Positions 1 to 5,085 of a stretch of DNA of 6,591 nt are shown piece by piece. The stretch lies in contig JAAYUT010000079.1 in the NCBI GenBank assembly GCA_012517485.1, positions 1 through 6,591 of the forward strand, given 5' to 3'. The notes under the pieces were generated by a model that worked only from the letters and a program-made list of their open reading frames with translations, ran no database searches and was not told the DNA's origin. How positions within the stretch are numbered: position 1 is the first letter of the stretch; every line of letters begins with the position of its first letter. A program made the translations under genes and the position numbers. The stretch comes from Candidatus Atribacter fermentans. GTDB taxonomy: Bacteria > Atribacterota > Atribacteria > Atribacterales > Atribacteraceae.

Positions 1-1907
1 GTCAATGGTATTTAAAAATTACCCAATATGCTGAGTCTTTGCTCAATGATATCAATACACTTGGAGAATGGCCAGAACGAGTTCTTACCATGCAGAGGAA
101 CTGGATCGGCCGGAGTGAGGGCGCTTATATTGATTTTCCCTTGCCTGATTTAAATAAAACTATCAGAGTGTTTACTACCCGACCCGATACAGTTTTTGGA
201 GCGACTTTTTTTGTCTTAGCTCCAGAACATCCATTGGTTGATGAGTTGGTTGAGGGAACCCCTTACCAGGACAAAGTCGTCGAATTTCGAGAAAAAATTT
301 CTCGAAAAAGCGATATCGACCGTTTATCTGAAACCTTAGACAAAGAAGGAATGTATATCGGGAAGGAAATCGTAAACCCAATTAACGGAGAGAAAATTCC
401 AATCTGGATTGCCGACTACGTCCTCCTCGAGTACGGTACTGGCGCGGTTATGGCTGTGCCTGCTCATGATGAACGTGATTACCAATTTGCAGTAAAGTAT
501 GATTTACCAATTCGCCAAGTGATCCAACCACCTCAGCCTGATAACAATCAAAAATGTTATACTGGTTCAGGATTGATGGTTCATTCAGGGAAGTTTAATG
601 GTTTATTTTCTGAAGATGGGAAAAGGAAAATAATTTCCTATTTGGAAGAAAAAGGAATTGGTAAGGGAGCGGTCTCATATCGTTTAAGGGATTGGTTGAT
701 TTCTCGTCAAAGATATTGGGGAGCTCCTATTCCTATTTTGTACTGTGATCAATGTGGTGAAGTACCAGTTCCAGAAAAAGACCTTCCGGTATTGCTCCCT
801 TATAATGTTGATTTCCAACCCGGTGGTCCTTCACCTTTAGCTCGATGTGACGAATTTGTTAACTCCATTTGTCCAATTTGTGGTGGTCCGGCTAAACGAG
901 AAACGGATACCATGGATACCTTTATGTGCTCTTCCTGGTATTTTCTTCGTTATTGTTCACCCTGGTCTGACCAAATCCCATTTAAAAGATCGGATGTTGA
1001 TTATTGGATGCCAGTCAATCAATATATTGGTGGAGTAGAACACGCTATTCTCCATCTTCTGTATTCACGCTTTTTTATAAAAGTATTAAAAGATCTGGGA
1101 ATGATCAATTTTTCCGAACCATTTATAAATTTGTTTGCCCAAGGAATGGTAACGAAGGGCGGAGTCAAAATGTCAAAATCGAAGGGAAATGTGGTGAGCC
1201 CTCGAGATATTATCCAAAAATATGGAGCTGATACTGTTCGAATTTTTATTCTTTTTGCTGGTCCTCCAGAATTGGATATGGAATGGTCAGATCGAGGTGT
1301 CGAAGGAGCTCATCGGTTTCTCAACCGGGTGTGGAGAGCAGTAACCGAAATTATCCGGTGTCAGGAAAATGAACAAGCCAAACCTGATTATGAGAAAATC
1401 GTTGCTTTAGAGCGAGTAATCCACAGAACGATTTTAAAAGTAGATACCGATATTCGTGAACGTTTCCACTTCAACACGGCCATCAGTTCATTGATGGAAT
1501 TATTAAATGAAATTTTCGATGCTTACCGATTTTTTTCTGAAAAAGGCATTCATCCTCGGGAAAAGGAAATATTAACCGAAGCAGCTAAGGCTTTAATATC
1601 ACTGCTTAATCCCTTTGTTCCTCATTTGACTGAAGAACTCTGGAGAGCTTTGGGAGAAACATCTTTTTTATCAACATCGAAGTGGTTAACCCATGATGAA
1701 GAAAAGTTGGCTGAAAAATCGGTTGAAGTTGTTATTCAAATCAATGGCAAAGTAAGAAGCAAAGTTACAGTGTCTGCTAATGCTGATGAAAAAGAAGTTT
1801 TACAATTAGCTCTGATGGATGAAAAAGTTCAAACTTGGATAGATCAGAAAACTTTGGTTAAACATATCTTTGTGCCGGATAAACTATTGAATCTCGTTGT
1901 CCGATAA
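1..1907 (+). CDS. leuS: Leucyl-tRNA synthetase, 5'-truncated by window edge
   Basis: This class I aminoacyl-tRNA synthetase charges tRNA-Leu with leucine in the cytoplasm and edits mischarged products. The reading frame is open from position 3 (QWYLKITQYAESLL), so the gene begins upstream. 634 codons are present; bacterial LeuRS is usually about 800-860 residues, so the N-terminal Rossmann half with the HIGH motif is missing. In order: MQRNWIGRSEG at nt 90-122; the CP1 editing domain with TTRPDT at 174-191 and GTGAVMAVPAHDERD at 435-479; a four-cysteine zinc ribbon (CxxC at 744-755 and CxxC at 870-881); GGVEHAILHLLYSRFF from 1029; the KMSKS catalytic loop at 1167-1181; then the helical anticodon-binding domain. 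The C-terminal tRNA-binding domain contains QINGKVRSKV and closes with a typical VPDKLLNLVV tail. The TTG at position 39 is internal, not the true start. No terminator hairpin is visible after the TAA. The family assignment is essentially certain. Confidence 0.98.
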   Translation, partial: QWYLKITQYAESLLNDINTLGEWPERVLTMQRNWIGRSEGAYIDFPLPDLNKTIRVFTTRPDTVFGATFFVLAPEHPLVDELVEGTPYQDKVVEFREKISRKSDIDRLSETLDKEGMYIGKEIVNPINGEKIPIWIADYVLLEYGTGAVMAVPAHDERDYQFAVKYDLPIRQVIQPPQPDNNQKCYTGSGLMVHSGKFNGLFSEDGKRKIISYLEEKGIGKGAVSYRLRDWLISRQRYWGAPIPILYCDQCGEVPVPEKDLPVLLPYNVDFQPGGPSPLARCDEFVNSICPICGGPAKRETDTMDTFMCSSWYFLRYCSPWSDQIPFKRSDVDYWMPVNQYIGGVEHAILHLLYSRFFIKVLKDLGMINFSEPFINLFAQGMVTKGGVKMSKSKGNVVSPRDIIQKYGADTVRIFILFAGPPELDMEWSDRGVEGAHRFLNRVWRAVTEIIRCQENEQAKPDYEKIVALERVIHRTILKVDTDIRERFHFNTAISSLMELLNEIFDAYRFFSEKGIHPREKEILTEAAKALISLLNPFVPHLTEELWRALGETSFLSTSKWLTHDEEKLAEKSVEVVIQINGKVRSKVTVSANADEKEVLQLALMDEKVQTWIDQKTLVKHIFVPDKLLNLVVR

Positions 1908-1933
1908 TCCTGACTATGTTTCAAAAAATTTTA

Positions 1934-1962
1934 TTTCCATTTTATCATTTTTTATTTATAAT
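1934..1962 (+). promoter_or_regulatory. Candidate sigma70-type promoter for comEA
   Basis: TTTCCA (1934-1939, 4 of 6 matches to the -35 consensus) is followed after exactly 17 bp by a perfect TATAAT (1957-1962). It lies in the leuS-comEA gap and would start transcription near 1969, giving a leader of about 110 nt before comEA. The region is so AT-rich that a chance TATAAT is quite possible, so this is only a candidate. comEA could instead be read through from leuS. Confidence 0.4.
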
Positions 1963-2010
1963 ATAAAATATCGAATAAAAAAACGAATTATAGAGTGAAT
2001 GTTCAATAAA

Positions 2011-2060
2011 TTTTTCAAATCTTAAAACTTGAACTATCAAAACCCAAAATCTCAAATTTT
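2011..2060 (+). other. Nearly G-free segment in the leuS-comEA gap
   Basis: This 50-nt stretch has one G and about ten C on the + strand. It contains TCAAA-type hexamers (2015, 2037, 2052, and another just downstream at 2068). It should be unstructured as RNA and would sit in the comEA leader if the upstream promoter is real. It could be a Rho-loading type sequence, a degenerate dispersed repeat, or just biased AT-rich spacer. The sequence alone does not distinguish these. Confidence 0.3.
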
Positions 2061-2081
2061 CCTGTTTTCAAAGTAAGAACG

Positions 2082-2687
2082 ATGATATTCTCGCGTCAAG
2101 AAAAAATCGTTTTTATTATTTTAGCGTCAATATTGGTGTTTTGTATTGGTTTCATGTTTTATAAAACCCGGGTGGTTTCGGAACCGGATACAATTTCGGG
2201 AGAAACTCAACCAGAAAATTATATTGTTCAAATCTCGGGTGAAGTATTTAGACCAGGAGTATACCACGTGAAAGAAGGGACCCGGCTTTATCAACTCATT
2301 GAACTTTCAGGTGGGGCAACCCCTCAGGCTGACCTTTCAAATTTAAATCTGGCAGCACCAGTTCATGATGGACTCCGTATCAATATTCCAGGTCGGAATG
2401 CTCATGAAAACCCCCTTGAAAACCCCCAATTGTCTTTTTATAAGCCAGTACCATTATCGGGATCTAAGGAGACAGAAAGCCATGGATCATCTCACCTCGT
2501 TGTTCAAATCAACACAGCATCCCTTGAAGAACTCAAAAAGCTTCCTGGAATCGGTGATGTCATTGCCCAAAGAATAATTGAGTACCGCCAAACCCATGGT
2601 CCCTTTCGATCAGCAGAAGAACTTTTGAATATAAAAGGGATTGGGGCAAAAAAACTACAAGACATGAAAGATTCGATCACATTTTAA
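2082..2687 (+). CDS. comEA: ComEA-type competence DNA receptor (TM-SLBB-HhH2)
   Basis: Membrane-anchored DNA-binding protein; family members capture double-stranded DNA outside the membrane and pass it to the ComEC channel during natural transformation. It has 201 residues, close to the roughly 205 of Bacillus ComEA. A single hydrophobic anchor spans residues 8-27. An SLBB domain covers about 47-104 (YIVQISGEVFRPGVY, then LIELSGGAT and INIPG). A polar linker runs about 105-138. The C-terminal helix-hairpin-helix DNA-binding domain covers about 139-201, with INTASLEELKKLPGIGD and IKGIGAKK as the two hairpins. The ATG at 2082 is the only reasonable start; its Shine-Dalgarno is weak (AAGTAAG). 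The gene follows leuS, an adjacency seen in many Bacillota, but comEC does not follow it here. It ends 46 bp from the stop of a convergent gene. The SLBB plus HhH order separates it from short Gram-negative HhH-only ComEA proteins. Confidence 0.93.
   Translation: MIFSRQEKIVFIILASILVFCIGFMFYKTRVVSEPDTISGETQPENYIVQISGEVFRPGVYHVKEGTRLYQLIELSGGATPQADLSNLNLAAPVHDGLRINIPGRNAHENPLENPQLSFYKPVPLSGSKETESHGSSHLVVQINTASLEELKKLPGIGDVIAQRIIEYRQTHGPFRSAEELLNIKGIGAKKLQDMKDSITF
2405..2427 (+). repeat. Short in-frame tandem duplication in the comEA linker
   Basis: TGAAAACCCCC occurs at 2405-2415 and again at 2417-2427, a period of 12 bp. It is in frame and gives the repeated HENPLENPQ sequence in the linker between the SLBB and HhH domains. 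It looks like a small slippage duplication in a region without fold constraint. Confidence 0.6.
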
Positions 2688-2733
2688 GCATTATGAGCCA
2701 GGATTCTGATACGAAGCTATTAATGGACGCTTT

Positions 2734-3150
2734 TTAAGCTGGAGTTTCGTCTTTTTCTTTGTAAGATACCTCTCGGATATTAACATCAACTTTATTAACG
2801 GTCATACCGGTTTTATTTTCTATAACTTTTTTCACTTCGTGTTGGACATTTCTTGCGACATCAATGAGAACGGTATCGATATCGATGACGACCGATATTT
2901 CTAAGCTAACCGTTTTATCTTTAATGTCTACCTTAACCCCTTTGTTAATTTCTCGTTTTCCTATTATAGTGCTTAAAGAAGCTGAAGGAATACCAGCCAT
3001 ACCGGTTATACCGGCAATTTTCATAGTGGTTATACCGGCAAGGGTAGCAATTATATCTGGTGCTATATTGATTTCACCAATGACTTCCGATTCGGTAGGA
3101 GCCGGTTGTTGTGGAGAATTATCCATGAGTGGATTTTTTTCTTCGTTCAT
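2734..3150 (-). CDS. Asp23/Gls24 (DUF322) family envelope-stress protein
   Basis: Small cytoplasmic protein of the Asp23/Gls24 family, whose members (Asp23, AmaP partners, YloU, YqhY) are linked to cell-envelope stress and in some species to fatty-acid metabolism. The chosen ATG at 3148-3150 gives 138 residues and is preceded after 7 nt by a GGGGGG Shine-Dalgarno. An upstream in-frame ATG at 3189 would add MIIINYIKLGGFI but has no good ribosome site and would run through that Shine-Dalgarno. Residues 22-55 show the family opening (VIGEINIAPDIIATLAGI followed by a Gly/Ala-rich segment and GITGMAGIP). Residues 70-128 show the conserved core: GVKVDIKDKTVSLEISVVID, then VARNVQHEVKKVIENKTGM and VNKVDVNIREV. 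The first 20 residues are a polar, Pro/Gln-rich tail. The gene is convergent with comEA and divergent from rpsU, so it is probably transcribed alone. Family certain; specific role unknown. Confidence 0.92.
   Translation of the reverse strand: MNEEKNPLMDNSPQQPAPTESEVIGEINIAPDIIATLAGITTMKIAGITGMAGIPSASLSTIIGKREINKGVKVDIKDKTVSLEISVVIDIDTVLIDVARNVQHEVKKVIENKTGMTVNKVDVNIREVSYKEKDETPA
3004..3041. repeat. 14-bp direct repeat inside the Asp23-like gene
   Basis: GGTTATACCGGCAA is present perfectly at 3004-3017 and 3028-3041, 24 bp (8 codons) apart. Read on the minus strand it encodes two AGIT-containing helical turns (LAGITTMK and IAGITGMA). It reflects a Gly/Ala-rich internal repetition of the protein rather than a DNA element. 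Confidence 0.6.
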
Positions 3151-3157
3151 GATGAAA

Positions 3158-3163
3158 CCCCCC
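3158..3163 (-). promoter_or_regulatory. Ribosome binding site that sets the Asp23-like start
   Basis: On the minus strand GGGGGG precedes the ATG at 3150 with a 7-nt spacer. This favours the internal methionine over the upstream ATG at 3189, which lacks such a site. Confidence 0.7.
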
Positions 3164-3184
3164 AATTTGATATAATTTATTATT

Positions 3185-3213
3185 ATCATATCATTACCTT
3201 CCTATTTTAAGAA
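3185..3213 (-). promoter_or_regulatory. Weak candidate promoter for the Asp23-like gene
   Basis: On the minus strand TATGAT (3190-3185, 5 of 6 matches to the -10 consensus) lies about 28 nt from the expected transcript start to the ATG. The -35 position 17 bp upstream reads TTCTTA, only 3 of 6. Position is sensible but the signal is poor; another sigma factor is possible. Confidence 0.25.
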
Positions 3214-3364
3214 AGGGAAAAAGTTCACCATTTTTTAAAAATTCAAAAATCAGGCGAGTTTGGTCTAGTGTTTTTCATGAAAATGGTACATTACGAGTTT
3301 TATTAGAAATAACATTCATAAATATGAAATAATTTATAAGTAATCATTCCTACTTAAAGTGCTT

Positions 3365-3389
3365 TGAAGCCTTCTTTTCTTAGGTTTCA
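3365..3389. repeat. Inverted repeat abutting the rpsU promoter
   Basis: TGAAGCCT (3365-3372) can pair with AGGTTTCA (3382-3389) over 8 bp with one G:T mismatch and a 9-nt spacer. It ends one base before the -35 hexamer. As DNA it could be an imperfect operator; it has no following T-run on either strand, so it is not a terminator. It may be chance in an AT-rich region. Confidence 0.3.
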
Positions 3390-3418
3390 TTGACACCCCA
3401 AATTGAATATCCTATAAT
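3390..3418 (+). promoter_or_regulatory. Consensus sigma70/sigmaA promoter of the rpsU operon
   Basis: TTGACA at 3390-3395 and TATAAT at 3413-3418 are both perfect consensus hexamers with the optimal 17-bp spacer. Transcription would start near 3425, leaving a short leader of about 27 nt before rpsU. This is expected to be a strong constitutive-type promoter, which suits a ribosomal protein operon. It most likely drives all four downstream genes, since no other promoter is evident between them. Confidence 0.9.
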
Positions 3419-3436
3419 TTTTTTACTTTTGATTTT

Positions 3437-3444
3437 AAGGGAGG
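3437..3444 (+). promoter_or_regulatory. Shine-Dalgarno of rpsU, deciding the GTG start
   Basis: AAGGGAGG ends 4 nt before a TTG (3449) and 7 nt before a GTG (3452). The spacing and the family's usual N-terminus favour the GTG. Confidence 0.75.
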
Positions 3445-3451
3445 AATTTTG

Positions 3452-3631
3452 GTGACAGAAATAAAAGTAAGTCAGAATGAAAGTATTGATGAAGCATTAA
3501 GACGTTTTAAAAGAAAATGTCAGAGAAATGGGATAATTTCAGAAATAAAAAAACGGGAACATTATGAAAAACCAAGTGAAAAGAAAAGAAAAAAGGCCCA
3601 AGCTGCGGCTCGGAGGAAAAAAAGAAAATGA
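3452..3631 (+). CDS. rpsU: 30S ribosomal protein bS21
   Basis: Small-subunit ribosomal protein bS21, which sits on the 30S platform near the anti-Shine-Dalgarno end of 16S rRNA and aids initiation. The 59-residue product has the full family pattern: an N-terminal strand (EIKVSQNESIDEALRRFKRK), then CQRNGIISEIKKREHYEKPSEKK, ending in a lysine/arginine-rich tail (KAQAAARRKKRK). The length is normal. The GTG at 3452 is preferred; a TTG one codon earlier is possible but too close to the Shine-Dalgarno. It is the first gene of the operon, directly behind a consensus promoter. Its stop codon overlaps the next start as ATGA (3628-3631), so translation of the next gene is probably coupled. The family assignment is secure. 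Confidence 0.97.
   Translation: MTEIKVSQNESIDEALRRFKRKCQRNGIISEIKKREHYEKPSEKKRKKAQAAARRKKRK
3612..3616 (+). promoter_or_regulatory. Shine-Dalgarno of yqeY embedded in rpsU codons
   Basis: GGAGG within the Arg-Arg codons (CGG AGG) of the bS21 tail lies 11 nt upstream of the yqeY ATG at 3628. The rpsU tail therefore doubles as the ribosome site for the next gene. Confidence 0.65.
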
Positions 3632-4068
3632 TAAAAGAAAAGCTGGTTGAAGAAATGAAAAAAGCACTGAAGGAAAAAAACTTCACCCGGCTTAATACGA
3701 TTCGCCTGGTTTTAGCTGAAATAAAAAATGAAGAAATCGAAAAACGTGATTCATTAAACGAGGATGAATTGGTTCGGGTATTGAAAAGAAATGTAAAAAA
3801 ATTAGAAGAGTCTTTGGGGTATTTTGAAAAAGGGAATCGACCAGAACTCATTCAAAAAGCAAAATTAGAAATGTCTATTCTTAAAGAATTTATACCAGCT
3901 CAATTGACCACGAATGAGATTGAAGCATTGGTTGATGAAGTTTTATCGAACTTACCGCAACAGAAAACATTTGGTATTGTTATGAAAGAGGTTATGGCGA
4001 AGGTGGCTAATCGAGCAGATGGTTCTCAAGTATCGGCTATTGTTAAAAAAAAGTTGAGTGAGGGATGA
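3628..4068 (+). CDS. yqeY: GatB/YqeY domain protein
   Basis: Standalone YqeY-family protein, related to the C-terminal tail domain of GatB, the tRNA-dependent amidotransferase subunit. The domain is thought to contact tRNA, but the cellular role of the free protein is not established. The 146-residue length is typical (about 145-150). An N-terminal helical bundle starts with KEKLVEEMKKALKEKNFTRL and TIRLVLAEIKNEEIEK; residues 43-75 hold DELVRVLKRNVKKLEESL and FEKGNRPEL. The signature EMSILKEFIPAQLTTNEIEAL follows at 81-101, and the second small helical domain carries GIVMKEVMAKVANRADGS at 116-133. The start overlaps the rpsU stop. Coupling rpsU-yqeY is a widespread arrangement in Bacillota. 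The gene ends with TGA immediately followed by an in-frame TAA, 9 bp before the phoH start codon. Confidence 0.95.
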   Translation: MIKEKLVEEMKKALKEKNFTRLNTIRLVLAEIKNEEIEKRDSLNEDELVRVLKRNVKKLEESLGYFEKGNRPELIQKAKLEMSILKEFIPAQLTTNEIEALVDEVLSNLPQQKTFGIVMKEVMAKVANRADGSQVSAIVKKKLSEG

Positions 4069-4077
4069 TAAGCTCAT

Positions 4078-5085
4078 TTGTCTATAAATGCCAAACACAA
4101 ACAAATTGAATATCGTTTTGATTGTTTTGATATCTCTGATATTAAAAAACTGTTTGGGTATCTCGATAAAAATCTTCGTTTCATAGAAGAGATATTTCAG
4201 GTTCATATTGATCTAACACCAGAGTCTTTATTAGTCGGTGAAAAAAATGATGACTCCAATTTAACTCAGGTGAAAACGTTTTTTGATGAGATATTTAGTT
4301 TTATAAAAGAAGGACACGAATTGTCAAATGATGATATTCAGAAAATGGCAACTACTATTAAAGAAGGGAGAGAAATCTGGTGGAAAAAAAATTATAGCCA
4401 AGGAATTATTACCACAGCATATCATAAAATCATTCATCCCCGTACCGCTGGGCAGGTAAATTATGTCCGAGCGGTGAGAGAAAATGAACTCATTTTTTGC
4501 ATTGGACCGGCAGGAACAGGTAAAACCTATTTGGCTATGGCTATGGCCTGTGCAGCCCTTCAAAAAAAAGAAGTTAGCCGAATTGTTTTAGTTCGACCAG
4601 CTGTTGAAGCTGGTGAAAGTCTTGGTTATCTTCCTGGGGATCTCCGAGAAAAAATAGAACCATATCTTCGCCCACTTTATGATGCTTTGTATGAAATGCT
4701 TTCTCCTGAGCGTTTTCAAAAATATATTGAAAAGGACATTATTGAAGTAGCTCCATTGGCTTATATGAGGGGAAGAACTTTGAATGATTCTTTTATTGTG
4801 CTTGATGAAGCTCAAAATACTACACCAGAGCAAATGAAAATGTTTTTGACGCGTATGGGTTTTGGTTCAAAAGTAGTTGTTACTGGGGATATAACCCAAG
4901 TTGACCTCCCATCTGGGAAAAATTCGGGTCTTATGGTTATCCAGAAGATCCTCGCTGATGTTTCTGGAGTCGAGTTTATTTATTTAACCGAGAAGGATGT
5001 GGTTCGGCATCAACTCGTCCAGAAAATCATCCAAGCCTATGAAAAATTCGAAAAGAACTTTCCAGCTCAAGAAAAAGGGATTTGA
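4078..5085 (+). CDS. phoH: PhoH-family ATPase
   Basis: Cytoplasmic P-loop ATPase of the PhoH (YbeZ-like) family, which is linked to RNA metabolism and usually sits next to the endoribonuclease gene ybeY. The 335-residue length fits the family. The N-terminal domain starts at about residues 16-45 (FDISDIKKLFGYLDKNLRFI). The nucleotide-binding core has Walker A GPAGTGKT at 143-150, VRPAVEAGESLGYLPGDL at 172-189, APLAYMRGRTL at 225-235, and Walker B FIVLDEAQNTTPEQ at 239-252. TGDITQVDLP (269-278) and DVVRHQLVQKII (307-318) complete the family signature. The TTG at 4078 is the only usable start after the in-frame TGA TAA that closes yqeY; the nearest Shine-Dalgarno-like GAGGG (4060-4064) is 13 nt away, longer than usual, so translation probably depends on coupling to yqeY. 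Function strong at family level; the RNA target is not known. Confidence 0.95.
   Translation: MSINAKHKQIEYRFDCFDISDIKKLFGYLDKNLRFIEEIFQVHIDLTPESLLVGEKNDDSNLTQVKTFFDEIFSFIKEGHELSNDDIQKMATTIKEGREIWWKKNYSQGIITTAYHKIIHPRTAGQVNYVRAVRENELIFCIGPAGTGKTYLAMAMACAALQKKEVSRIVLVRPAVEAGESLGYLPGDLREKIEPYLRPLYDALYEMLSPERFQKYIEKDIIEVAPLAYMRGRTLNDSFIVLDEAQNTTPEQMKMFLTRMGFGSKVVVTGDITQVDLPSGKNSGLMVIQKILADVSGVEFIYLTEKDVVRHQLVQKIIQAYEKFEKNFPAQEKGI

Larger units (their letters stand above)
3151..3451. other. Intergenic region between divergent genes (301 bp)
   Basis: This AT-rich region separates the minus-strand Asp23-like gene from the plus-strand rpsU operon. It holds the minus-strand Shine-Dalgarno and a weak candidate promoter at its left end, and an inverted repeat, a strong sigma70 promoter and the rpsU Shine-Dalgarno at its right end. 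I see no coding frame, tRNA or intrinsic terminator in the middle (about 3215-3360). Confidence 0.75.

Noticed and set aside
847..1231. Two plus-strand open frames inside leuS (847-1038 and 1004-1231)
   Set aside because: Out-of-frame shadows of leuS; the leuS frame carries all the conserved motifs through this stretch.
2688..2745. Possible bidirectional terminator between the convergent comEA and Asp23-like genes
   Set aside because: The only stems are tiny (GCTT/AAGC around 2729-2739) with no proper GC-rich hairpin followed by a T-run on either strand.
2864..3175. 103-codon open frame on the plus strand antisense to the Asp23-like gene
   Set aside because: It mirrors the Asp23 coding sequence, has no Shine-Dalgarno, and its hydrophobic Ile/Val/Pro pattern is what antisense of an alternating Gly/Ile/Asp protein gives. 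The minus-strand product matches a known family.
3151..3390. Riboswitch, tRNA or small RNA in the 301-bp intergenic region
   Set aside because: No GC-rich paired helices or conserved tRNA or riboswitch landmarks are visible; only AT-rich spacer, promoter elements and one weak inverted repeat.
3507..3851. 114-codon open frame on the minus strand across rpsU and yqeY
   Set aside because: Its Phe/Ser-rich translation is the complement of Lys/Glu-rich genes on the plus strand, both of which are recognised families.
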